The notes beneath the pieces are model-generated. The model saw nothing but the letters and a program-made list of their open reading frames with translations, was not told the origin of the DNA and searched no databases. A program made the position numbers and the translations under genes. Shown here piece by piece: positions 52,790-61,242 of a stretch of 64,000 nucleotides of DNA; the first letter of the stretch is position 1; each line of letters starts with the position of its first letter. Location: assembly GCF_947496195.1 (NCBI RefSeq), contig NZ_CANMBY010000001.1, forward strand, positions 310,001 through 374,000, given 5' to 3'. The stretch is from an uncultured Polaribacter sp. Lineage in GTDB: Bacteria > Bacteroidota > Bacteroidia > Flavobacteriales > Flavobacteriaceae.

Positions 52790-53374
52790 TTATTCTTGGA
52801 GATTATAGTTTTCAATATAATCAAATCCTAATAAACCTTGACTTATCTCTAATTCAATTGTTTTAAACTTAGTATAATCTTTTTGTGAACTGTAAAATTC
52901 TGACAAAATTAATGTTTGTATTTTACCTTCTTCAAAAAAGTATACCTTAGGTTTCTGGCTAAACATTCTCCTCTTACCACTCTTTCTATATCTTGCAATT
53001 TTATTGATAGAATACTTTTTTATGGAGGTTTCAGAATCTCTACCTAAATAGTTTAACCCTAAAACTAATCCATTTAAAACATTTCCAAAAATTATTGCAC
53101 CTCCAAAAATCATTATAGAACAAATTAAAATCATAACAGATTTAAGTTTAACACCTTTTAATTTCCTATAACTTTTTGGATTTGTAAGTTCTAATCTTTT
53201 AATAAAAAATAAACCTAAAGTAATGCCTCCAATAATGATACTTAACAATAATAGATTATCTGTGTCTAAAGTTTCATTAAACAAAAAGTACGTTATTAAA
53301 TGGAAAACTCCACCAAATAAAACAATTAACTTATAATTGATTTTTAACTTTTTCTTTTTCTTATTTTTACCCAA
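52790..53374 (-). CDS. Membrane protein of unknown function
   Basis: A 194-residue protein with a strongly basic N-terminus (MGKNKKKKKLK), hydrophobic segments at about 14-28, 39-56 and 80-102, and a soluble C-terminal part from about 118 (SINKIARYRKSGKRRMF) that may be a small beta domain in the cytoplasm. Start is TTG 53374. I do not recognise a family. It lies between a glycosyltransferase and a haem-binding protein on the same strand with close spacing. Confidence 0.65.
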   Translation of the reverse strand: MGKNKKKKKLKINYKLIVLFGGVFHLITYFLFNETLDTDNLLLLSIIIGGITLGLFFIKRLELTNPKSYRKLKGVKLKSVMILICSIMIFGGAIIFGNVLNGLVLGLNYLGRDSETSIKKYSINKIARYRKSGKRRMFSQKPKVYFFEEGKIQTLILSEFYSSQKDYTKFKTIELEISQGLLGFDYIENYNLQE

Positions 53375-53388
53375 TTTATAATCAAAAG

Positions 53389-53862
53389 TTATTTAGCACT
53401 CATCTGCTGTTTATAATCAGCCTGCACTTTTTTACCCCAAGCTACAACTGCATTTATTTGTGCTTGTGTTAAATTAGCTTCAGCATGTGTCCAAGTATAT
53501 GAATTTAAAGGCATTTCTTTTTTCTCTACCTCTTCATACAATTCATCCATTTTATGTTCTTTTCTTTTTAAAGAATATTCACTCCATTTCGAAAAGTCTA
53601 AATGTTTTTTACCATCTCTAACATGTTCATCTAACCAATAATTAACAGGAGTTATGTTATTATACCAAGGGTAATTTGTTTTTGCTGAATGGCAATCAAA
53701 ACAAGTTGTTTTTAAAATTTGAGTTACTTCAGCTGGCGGATTTGTTTCAGCAATAAATGCATTAACAGTATCTAAATTTCCATCATTTTTCTCTGGTCCA
53801 AAAAACTGAGCTACTACTAAAGCAATTAATAAAACAACACCTATTTTTTTTAAAACTTTCAT
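53389..53862 (-). CDS. Haem-binding domain protein (cytochrome c-like CxxCH)
   Basis: A 157-residue exported or membrane-anchored protein: N-terminal hydrophobic helix (about 5-21), then TTCFDCHSAKTNYPWYN with haem motif Cys54-x-x-Cys57-His58, NYWLDEHVRDGKKHLDFSKW and a C-terminal QINAVVAWGKKVQ helix. This is the haem-binding domain family of Bacteroidota; one covalent c-type haem is expected in the periplasm. Electron partners unknown. It heads a minus-strand group with the next membrane protein. Confidence 0.88.
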   Translation of the reverse strand: MKVLKKIGVVLLIALVVAQFFGPEKNDGNLDTVNAFIAETNPPAEVTQILKTTCFDCHSAKTNYPWYNNITPVNYWLDEHVRDGKKHLDFSKWSEYSLKRKEHKMDELYEEVEKKEMPLNSYTWTHAEANLTQAQINAVVAWGKKVQADYKQQMSAK

Positions 53863-53959
53863 AAGTTAAACATTAAAATTGAATCTGTGTAAATCTACAA
53901 AATCCTCTTATTATTCTCTAAAAATATATGTATTTTTGTCGCTCACAATTTCTTAAACA

Positions 53960-55360
53960 ATGAAATACGATATTATAGTTATTGGTTCAGGTCCTGGAGG
54001 ATACATTTCTGCAATTAGAGCATCACAATTAGGTAAAAAAGTAGCAATTATTGAAAAATATAGCACTTTAGGTGGTACTTGTTTAAATGTAGGTTGTATA
54101 CCTTCTAAAGCTTTATTAGATTCTTCACATCATTTTTATGATGCAACTCATCATTTTGAAGAGCATGGTATTACTGTAGAGAAACCTTCTTTTGACTTTT
54201 CTAAAATGATTGAAAGAAAAGCAAATGTAGTTGAAACTACAACTGGAGGAATCAAATATCTGATGGATAAAAATAATATTGATATTTATGAAGGTTTAGG
54301 TTCTTTTGAAGATGCTACTCACGTTAAAGTTTCTAAAAACGACGGTTCTTCAGAGGTTATAGAAGGTGCCAATATTATCATTGCAACAGGTTCAAAACCT
54401 TCTACTTTACCTTTTATAGAGATTGATAAAGAAAGAATCATTACTTCTACAGAAGCTTTAAAGTTAAAAGAAGTACCAAAACACTTATTAGTAATTGGTG
54501 GTGGAGTTATTGGTTTAGAATTAGGTTCTGTTTATAAGAGATTAGGTGCAGAAGTTACAGTTATAGAGTATGCTCCAAAAATTACACCAACAATGGATGC
54601 TGATGTTTCTAAAGAACTACAAAAAGTTTTAAAGAAACAAGGTATGAAGTTTAATGTAAGTCATGGAGTTACAGCTGTAGAAAGAAATGGAGATGAAATA
54701 GTTGTAAAAGCAAACAATAAAAAAGGTGAAGAAGTTACGTTTACTGGAGACTATTGCTTAGTTTCTGTGGGTAGAAAAGCGTATACAGAAGGTTTAGGCT
54801 TAGATAAAGTTGGTGTAAAAGTAAATGAAAGAGGTCAAGTAGAAGTTAACAATCATTTACAGACAAACGTTTCTAATATTTATGCTATTGGTGATGTTGT
54901 AAAAGGTGCAATGTTAGCTCATAAAGCTGAAGAAGAAGGAGTTGTTGTTGCAGAATATTTAGCAGGTCAAAAACCACACATAGATTATAATTTAATTCCT
55001 GGTATTGTTTACACATGGCCAGAAGTAGCTGCAGTTGGTAAAACTGAACAAGAATTAAAAGATGCTAATGTAGCTTATAAGGCTGGTAAATTTTCAATGC
55101 GTGCTTTAGGAAGATCTAGAGCAAGTGGAGATATTGATGGTTTTGTAAAAGTTTTAGCAGACAAAAATACAGATGAAGTATTAGGAGTTCATATGGTTGG
55201 TGCTAGAGTTGCAGATTTAATTATGGAAGCAGCAGTAGCCATGGAGTATAGAGCTTCTGCTGAAGATTTAGCAAGAATTTGTCATGGACACCCAACGTAT
55301 TCTGAAGCTGTAAAAGAAGCAGCTAAAGCAGCTTGGGATGGTAAGCCATTAAACGCATAA
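53960..55360 (+). CDS. lpdA: Dihydrolipoyl dehydrogenase
   Basis: FAD enzyme (E3) of the 2-oxoacid dehydrogenase and glycine cleavage complexes. FAD-binding GSGPGGYISAIRA (9-21), redox disulfide GGTCLNVGC with Cys41 and Cys46, NAD-binding GGGVIGLELGSVYKRLG and the C-terminal HGHPTYSEA with the catalytic His-Glu pair. The 466-residue length is standard. The other complex subunits are not adjacent. It ends at a terminator; a TATTTTTG -7-like element is at 53931-53938. Confidence 0.97.
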   Translation: MKYDIIVIGSGPGGYISAIRASQLGKKVAIIEKYSTLGGTCLNVGCIPSKALLDSSHHFYDATHHFEEHGITVEKPSFDFSKMIERKANVVETTTGGIKYLMDKNNIDIYEGLGSFEDATHVKVSKNDGSSEVIEGANIIIATGSKPSTLPFIEIDKERIITSTEALKLKEVPKHLLVIGGGVIGLELGSVYKRLGAEVTVIEYAPKITPTMDADVSKELQKVLKKQGMKFNVSHGVTAVERNGDEIVVKANNKKGEEVTFTGDYCLVSVGRKAYTEGLGLDKVGVKVNERGQVEVNNHLQTNVSNIYAIGDVVKGAMLAHKAEEEGVVVAEYLAGQKPHIDYNLIPGIVYTWPEVAAVGKTEQELKDANVAYKAGKFSMRALGRSRASGDIDGFVKVLADKNTDEVLGVHMVGARVADLIMEAAVAMEYRASAEDLARICHGHPTYSEAVKEAAKAAWDGKPLNA

Positions 55361-55374
55361 ATAAAAAACAAAAT

Positions 55375-55406
55375 AAAAAAACCTCACTATTGGTGAGGTT
55401 TTTTTG
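55375..55406 (+). terminator. Rho-independent terminator after lpdA
   Basis: AACCTCAC (55380-55387), loop of five, GTGAGGTT (55393-55400), followed by a T run. Confidence 0.88.
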
Positions 55407-55438
55407 TTTCCAAAACTTTCAAGTATTTTTACAATTCT

Positions 55439-56740
55439 ATGCAAAGAACCATTAAAACTTTTTTAGTTGAAGATGTTCAAAAATTTAAAGACCAACTTTT
55501 GGTTTGGTCTCAACAATTTGAAACTGTTTTATGGTTAGATTCTAACAACTACAAACAACAATATACAAGTTTTGATGCAGCTTTAGCTGTTGAAGAATTC
55601 ACTTCTATAAAAACAGATTATCTGAATGCTTTTGAGAAATTAAAAGAATATCAAAGTATTACTAAAGACTATATTTTTGGTTATTTATCTTATGATGTAA
55701 AAAATGATATAGAAGAACTTAATTCTAACAATTTTGATGGTTTAGACTTTGCTGATATTTATTTTTTTCAGCCACAAAAACTATTTTTTATCAAAGAAAA
55801 TACTATTGAATTTCATTATCTAAAAATGGTAGATGATGAGATAGAATTAGATTTTGAAGAAATTAAAAAAACTAAAAAATTTAAATCTCAAAACAATGGT
55901 TCAAATATTAAAATAAAGCTTCGTATTCATAAAGATGAGTATTATTCTAAAGTGACTAAAGTTTTAGAACATATTAAAAGAGGTGATATTTATGAAGCTA
56001 ACTTTTGTCAAGAATTTTATGCTAAAAATAGCACTATAGATCCTATAAAAGTATATCAAGACTTAAATGAAATCTCTAAACCTCCTTTTGCTACTTTTTT
56101 CAAAAATGACCACCAATATTTGTTAAGTGCTTCACCTGAAAGATATATTAGAAAAAAAGGCTCAAAAATAATTTCTCAACCTATAAAAGGAACTGCAAAA
56201 CGTTTAAGAAGTAAGATTGACGATACAAAAATAGCATCAGATTTAGCAAGAGATATTAAAGAACGTTCAGAAAATGTAATGATTGTTGACTTGGTTAGAA
56301 ACGACCTTTCAAAATCTGCTATTAAGGGAAGTGTAAAAGTAGAAGAATTATGCAAAGTATATTCTTTTAAGCAAGTACATCAAATGATTTCTACAGTCGT
56401 TTCTGAATTAAAGGATGACATTCATCCTATTCAAGTTTTAAAAGATACTTTTCCTATGGGAAGTATGACTGGAGCTCCAAAAGTATCTGCAATGAAAATC
56501 ATAGAAAATTTAGAAGAGACCAAACGTGGTTTATATTCTGGAACTGTTGGTTATTTTACTCCTGAAGGAGATTTTGATTTTAATGTAGTTATTAGAAGTA
56601 TTTTATATAATTCAGAAAAAAAATATATTTCTTATTCTGTAGGAGGTGCAATTACAGCAAAATCTATCCCTGAAAAGGAATATGAAGAGTGTTTACTAAA
56701 AGCAAAAGCAATGAAATTTGTACTCCAAAATTCTAAATAG
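55439..56740 (+). CDS. pabB: Aminodeoxychorismate synthase component I
   Basis: A chorismate-binding enzyme of 433 residues. QPIKGTAKR (Pro248-Lys250) has the Lys of the PabB type, where anthranilate synthase has Ala, so it most likely makes aminodeoxychorismate for folate. GDIYEANFCQEF, SPERYI, RSENVMIVDLVRNDLS and GSMTGAPKVSAM are further family motifs. PabA and pabC are not adjacent. It starts a close-packed series with the next genes: 2 bp to the small unknown gene. Confidence 0.9.
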   Translation: MQRTIKTFLVEDVQKFKDQLLVWSQQFETVLWLDSNNYKQQYTSFDAALAVEEFTSIKTDYLNAFEKLKEYQSITKDYIFGYLSYDVKNDIEELNSNNFDGLDFADIYFFQPQKLFFIKENTIEFHYLKMVDDEIELDFEEIKKTKKFKSQNNGSNIKIKLRIHKDEYYSKVTKVLEHIKRGDIYEANFCQEFYAKNSTIDPIKVYQDLNEISKPPFATFFKNDHQYLLSASPERYIRKKGSKIISQPIKGTAKRLRSKIDDTKIASDLARDIKERSENVMIVDLVRNDLSKSAIKGSVKVEELCKVYSFKQVHQMISTVVSELKDDIHPIQVLKDTFPMGSMTGAPKVSAMKIIENLEETKRGLYSGTVGYFTPEGDFDFNVVIRSILYNSEKKYISYSVGGAITAKSIPEKEYEECLLKAKAMKFVLQNSK

Positions 56741-56742
56741 CT

Positions 56743-56982
56743 ATGATTAATAACAAAGAGGAAAAATTCCAATCTATCTTTAATAACTTAAAGGAAAAGC
56801 CAAATGAAATAAACATGTTTGGTGCATTTTTAAAAATGTATCCAGAAGATTGGAAACAACTAAAAATAAATTTCAGTAAATTTAACAGAAGCAAACAATT
56901 TGGGAAAACAATTCCTTTACCAAAACCAGAATCATCCTTAAAAAAAGAGATTAGAGTTTGGTTAAAAAATCAAAAAATATGA
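56743..56982 (+). CDS. Small protein of 79 residues, unknown function
   Basis: A basic 79-residue protein beginning MINNKEEKFQSIFNNLKEKP, mostly alpha-helical by eye, without cysteine, signal peptide or membrane helix. It starts 2 bp after pabB and its stop codon overlaps the next start in an ATGA arrangement, so it is clearly translated within an operon-like unit. No family recognised. Confidence 0.6.
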   Translation: MINNKEEKFQSIFNNLKEKPNEINMFGAFLKMYPEDWKQLKINFSKFNRSKQFGKTIPLPKPESSLKKEIRVWLKNQKI

Positions 56983-57800
56983 CACATCAAGAATTTAACT
57001 TTAACTTTCATAATACACCTTTTTTTGGTCAATATTGGGAAGCCAAGCAGACAGAGGGAGTTGTAGTTTTGGTTCATGGAATGGGAGAACATTCTAGTAG
57101 ATACAAACATGTTGCAAAAAAATTAACTGATAATCATTTTTCTGTAGTTACTTTTGATCAGTTTGGTCATGGAAAAACAAAAGGAAAAAGAGGACATAAC
57201 CCAAATTTTGAAGCTGTCCTAAATTCAGTAACAACAGTAATTGAAAAAGCAAAAAAGCTTTTTCCAAACAAACCTATTTTTCTTTACGGGCATTCTATGG
57301 GTGGTAATGTAGTTACAAACTATGTACTTAGAAAAGAGCACCAAATTAAAGGAGCTATTGCAACAAGTCCTTTTTTAAAATTAGCTTTTGATCCACCAGC
57401 AATAAAATTATTTGTGGGTAAAATGTTGCAAAATATAGTGCCTTCTTTAACTATGGGAAATGAACTAGACCCAAATACACTATCAAGAAAAAAAGAAGAA
57501 GTAAAAAAATATATGGATGATGATTTAGTACATGCAAAAATTAGCCCTAATTATTCTATTAAATTTATAGAAACAGGAAATTGGGCCATTGAAAATGCAT
57601 CAAAACTAAATACACCCATGTTATTTTTGCATGGAACTTCTGACAGTATTACAGATCATAAAGGCTCAGAAGAATTTACAGAAAACACTCATAAAGCAGC
57701 TGTAAAATTATATAAAGATGGCTTTCATGAACTGCATAATGATTTATGTGCATCAGAAATGTTAGAAGATGTTGTAAATTGGTTAAATTCTCAATTGTAA
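56979..57800 (+). CDS. Alpha/beta hydrolase, lysophospholipase/monoglyceride lipase-like
   Basis: A 273-residue serine hydrolase. HGMGEHSSRY (about 33-42) is the oxyanion motif; GHSMGG at 104-109 puts the nucleophile at Ser106; FDQFGHGKTKGKRGH is the typical Hydrolase_4 segment of monoglyceride lipases and lysophospholipases. The catalytic His is in DGFHELHND near the end. Start ATG 56979 overlaps the stop of the upstream small gene; an upstream frame to 56958 is not needed. Probably cytoplasmic; substrate undetermined. Confidence 0.88.
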   Translation: MTHQEFNFNFHNTPFFGQYWEAKQTEGVVVLVHGMGEHSSRYKHVAKKLTDNHFSVVTFDQFGHGKTKGKRGHNPNFEAVLNSVTTVIEKAKKLFPNKPIFLYGHSMGGNVVTNYVLRKEHQIKGAIATSPFLKLAFDPPAIKLFVGKMLQNIVPSLTMGNELDPNTLSRKKEEVKKYMDDDLVHAKISPNYSIKFIETGNWAIENASKLNTPMLFLHGTSDSITDHKGSEEFTENTHKAAVKLYKDGFHELHNDLCASEMLEDVVNWLNSQL

Positions 57801-57823
57801 ATTCTGTACTTTTGAAGTAATAA

Positions 57824-59128
57824 ATGCTTCAAAAATTTAAAAAACATATCACTAAAGAATTTCCTTTTTTAAAGGATACTAAACTTTTACTTGCCATTTC
57901 TGGTGGTGTAGATTCTGTAGTTTTGTTTCATTTATTACACAAATTAAATTATGATGTTTCTTTAGCACATTGTAATTTTAAATTACGAGGTAAAGAAAGT
58001 GATTTAGATGAAGAATTTATTAAAAATTTAAATCAAATATCGTCTAATCAGATTTTTACAATAAGTTTTGATACAGAAAAATATGCTAAAGAACATAAAC
58101 TTTCTACACAAATTGCAGCAAGAGAGTTACGTTACAATTGGTTTCAAAAATTAATAACAGAATATAAATTTGATTATGTTTTAACTGCTCATCATGCAGA
58201 TGATAATTTAGAAACCTTTCTAATTCATTTAACTCGTGGTTCTGGGTTAGATGGTTTTACTGGAATACCAAAAGTGAATGGAAACATTGTTCGTCCACTT
58301 TTAGCTTTTTCTAGAGAAGAAATTTTAAACTACGCAAAAGAAAATGATATAGAATGGAGGGAAGATGCAAGTAATGCTTCTAACAAATACATTCGAAATA
58401 AAATTAGACATCAAGTTTTACCAGTTTTAAAAGAAATTAACCCAAGTGTCTTAGATACTTTTGCTACAACTATAGAGAATTTACAAGAGAGTAAACAAAT
58501 TATAGAAGATAGCATTGAAAATATAGCATCAGAAGTCCTTAAAAAGGAAGCTAATTTTATCAAAATAGATATTGAGAAAATTAAAGAACTTTCAAATTCG
58601 AAAGCATATTTGTATCAACTTTTAAAAAGTTATCATTTTACAGAATGGAATGATGTATATGATCTTTTAAATGCACAATCAGGAAAACAAGTTTTTTCTA
58701 AAACGCATCGTTTGTTAAAAGATAGAAATGTACTGATTTTATCAAAAATAGATTTGTCAAACTCGATTGAAATGGCATTTCAAATAGAAGAGGAAATAAC
58801 AGAAATTACAAATCCTATTCACTTAACATTTGAAGGAGTATTTGAAAAATCAACAGAAAACAAACAAACAATTTACGTTGATAAAGATTTGTTAAAGTAT
58901 CCTTTATTGTTAAGAAAATGGGAAAAAGGCGACTATATTTATCCTTTAGGAATGCAAGGAAAAAAGAAACTAAGTAAGTATTTTAAAGACGAAAAATTCT
59001 CTTTAATAGATAAAGAAAATACTTGGCTACTTTGCAATGCAGAAAATCAAATTATGTGGATTGTAAATCATAGACAGGATAGACGTTTTGTGAAAAATAA
59101 AAACTTAAAAATTAGTGTATTATCATGA
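57824..59128 (+). CDS. tilS: tRNA(Ile)-lysidine synthetase
   Basis: Makes lysidine at position 34 of the AUA-reading tRNA-Ile, an essential step. N-type ATP-pyrophosphatase motif AISGGVDS at about 24-31, then the family segments LAHCNFKLRGKESDLDE, TAHHADDNLETFLIHLTRGSG and EDASNASNKYIRNKIRH. The C-terminal domain (about 330-434) is present. The 434-residue length fits TilS with its C-terminal region. Its stop overlaps the dsbD start by four bases (ATGA). Confidence 0.95.
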   Translation: MLQKFKKHITKEFPFLKDTKLLLAISGGVDSVVLFHLLHKLNYDVSLAHCNFKLRGKESDLDEEFIKNLNQISSNQIFTISFDTEKYAKEHKLSTQIAARELRYNWFQKLITEYKFDYVLTAHHADDNLETFLIHLTRGSGLDGFTGIPKVNGNIVRPLLAFSREEILNYAKENDIEWREDASNASNKYIRNKIRHQVLPVLKEINPSVLDTFATTIENLQESKQIIEDSIENIASEVLKKEANFIKIDIEKIKELSNSKAYLYQLLKSYHFTEWNDVYDLLNAQSGKQVFSKTHRLLKDRNVLILSKIDLSNSIEMAFQIEEEITEITNPIHLTFEGVFEKSTENKQTIYVDKDLLKYPLLLRKWEKGDYIYPLGMQGKKKLSKYFKDEKFSLIDKENTWLLCNAENQIMWIVNHRQDRRFVKNKNLKISVLS

Positions 59129-61089
59129 AGAAATTCATCAATTTTTTAATTCTAATTATAGCCTTTTCAGGTTTTTCTCAAACTGAAGAAAATCCTATTG
59201 AAATAAAAACTTCTGTAAAAAAAATATCTGAAACTGAATATGATATCATATTTAATGCTACTCTTTATAAAGGTTGGTATTTGTATTCTCAATACAACCC
59301 TGATGAAGCTTCTTTACCATTAGAAATTATAATTCCTGAAAGTGAAAATGGATATAAATTAGTTGGTAAAGCAGATGAAAAAGATACGTTTAAAAAGTAT
59401 TCAGACGTTTGGGAAAAAGAAGAAATAGTTTTTAAAGACAAAGCCATAATTACACAAAGAATTGAATTAACTAATAAAGATATAACTACTATTAAATTAA
59501 ACTTCTTTGGTCAAGTATGTGAAACTGCTTGTATAAATATAGATGAACTTTTTACTATTTCTCTTTCTGGTGCTATTATAAACAATGATATCTCAATTGA
59601 TGAAAAAAGTAAAGAACTTTCTAAAAAGTTAAAGCTAGACTTAAAAAATACAGCATTATTAAAATCTTCTACAACAGATGAGAATAATACTTCAAATGGT
59701 TTACTTAATATATTTTTATTAGGTTTTGTTGGAGGTCTTTTAGCACTATTAACACCTTGTGTTTTTCCTATGATTCCTCTTACTGTGTCATTTTTTACAA
59801 AACAATCAAAAAACAAAAGTAAAGGTGTTTTTAATGCAATTCTTTATGGTTTCTTTATAGTACTTATTTATATTTTACTAAGTATACCTTTTCACTTTTT
59901 AGATAATTTAGATCCAGAAATTTTAAATACCATCTCTACTAATGTTTGGCTAAATATTTTCTTTTTTGCAGTTTTAGTGTTTTTTGCTTTTTCTTTCTTT
60001 GGTTTTTACGAAATAACGTTACCTAGTTCTTGGGGAAATAAAATGGATAATGCTTCTTCAGTTGGAGGTATCATAGGAGTATTCTTTATGGCATTAACGC
60101 TAGCTATTGTTTCCTTTTCTTGTACAGGGCCCATTTTAGGTTCGTTATTAGCAGGTTCTTTAACTTCTGATGGTGGAGCAACACAACTCACAGCTGGTAT
60201 GTCTGGTTTTGGGTTAGCATTAGCTTTGCCTTTTGCTTTATTTGCGTTATTCCCAAATTGGTTAAACTCTTTACCAAAATCTGGTGGATGGTTAAATACA
60301 ACCAAAGTTGTTTTAGGTTTTTTAGAATTAGCATTAGCTTTTAAATTTTTATCTAATGCAGATTTAGTTGCTCATTGGGATTTGTTAAAACGTGAAGTAT
60401 TTATAGGTATTTGGGTTGTTGTTTTTATTGGCTTAGCAATGTATTTGTTTGCGAAAATTAAATTTCCACACGATTCACCAATTAAAAAATTATCATTTTC
60501 TAGAATTTCTTTTGGTGTTTTAACACTAGTTTTTGTGGTTTATATTTCACCAGGAGTTTTGAAAAATCCAACTTGGAATTTGAGTTTGCTAAGTGGGTTT
60601 CCTCCTCCACAATTCTACAGTGTTTATGAGCAAGAAAGTGATTGTCCTTTAGGTTTAGATTGTTATAAAGATTTTGATGAAGGTTTGGCAAAAGCAAAAG
60701 AAGTTAACAAACCAATATTATTAGATTTTACAGGTTGGGCTTGTGTTAATTGTAGAAAAATGGAAGAAAACGTATGGAGTGTTCCTAACGTTTATGAAAC
60801 CCTTAAAAATGACTATATCTTAATTTCTTTATATGTAGATGATAATGAAAAAGAGTTACCAAAAAATCAACAATTTGATTTTTTAAAAGAAAATGGAAGA
60901 ATAAAAAAGATTAAAACTGTTGGTGATAAATGGTCTACATTTCAAGTAATTAACTTTAAAAATGCATCTCAGCCTTATTATGTGCTATTAAGTCCTAATT
61001 TAGAAATATTAAATACAGCACAACAATACACAGATAAAGAAACTTATTATAGTTGGCTACAAAAAGGGTTGCAAAACTTTAAAAAATAA
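59125..61089 (+). CDS. dsbD: Thiol:disulfide interchange protein DsbD-like
   Basis: Carries reducing power across the inner membrane to periplasmic thiol proteins. A signal peptide (about 1-19), an N-terminal Ig-like domain with Cys132 and Cys136 (VCETAC), a membrane domain from about 190 with the redox Cys212 (LTPCVFP) and Cys333 (SFSCTGP), and a C-terminal thioredoxin domain with Cys540-V-N-Cys543. All six redox cysteines are visible, although the first pair is spaced closer than in E. coli. The start overlaps the tilS stop. Confidence 0.92.
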   Translation: MKKFINFLILIIAFSGFSQTEENPIEIKTSVKKISETEYDIIFNATLYKGWYLYSQYNPDEASLPLEIIIPESENGYKLVGKADEKDTFKKYSDVWEKEEIVFKDKAIITQRIELTNKDITTIKLNFFGQVCETACINIDELFTISLSGAIINNDISIDEKSKELSKKLKLDLKNTALLKSSTTDENNTSNGLLNIFLLGFVGGLLALLTPCVFPMIPLTVSFFTKQSKNKSKGVFNAILYGFFIVLIYILLSIPFHFLDNLDPEILNTISTNVWLNIFFFAVLVFFAFSFFGFYEITLPSSWGNKMDNASSVGGIIGVFFMALTLAIVSFSCTGPILGSLLAGSLTSDGGATQLTAGMSGFGLALALPFALFALFPNWLNSLPKSGGWLNTTKVVLGFLELALAFKFLSNADLVAHWDLLKREVFIGIWVVVFIGLAMYLFAKIKFPHDSPIKKLSFSRISFGVLTLVFVVYISPGVLKNPTWNLSLLSGFPPPQFYSVYEQESDCPLGLDCYKDFDEGLAKAKEVNKPILLDFTGWACVNCRKMEENVWSVPNVYETLKNDYILISLYVDDNEKELPKNQQFDFLKENGRIKKIKTVGDKWSTFQVINFKNASQPYYVLLSPNLEILNTAQQYTDKETYYSWLQKGLQNFKK

Positions 61090-61242
61090 AACAAATTCAA
61101 CACTTCTATTCAAATATTGAGTATTTCAAAAAAAGTGTGTCTAATTTATATCGATTTCGTATTTTTTTAAGCTATTATTCATAAAAACCTAGCTTTTTTA
61201 TTTTTAGATTTTCGTAATTTCACACTATAAAATTGTGAGATT

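Noticed and set aside
60006..60305. Minus-strand ORF inside dsbD
   Set aside because: Proline/asparagine-rich shadow of a membrane domain.
61090..61242. tRNA or riboswitch in the dsbD-ppc gap
   Set aside because: No cloverleaf or recognisable aptamer core; only AT-rich sequence with an imperfect short inverted repeat near 61222.
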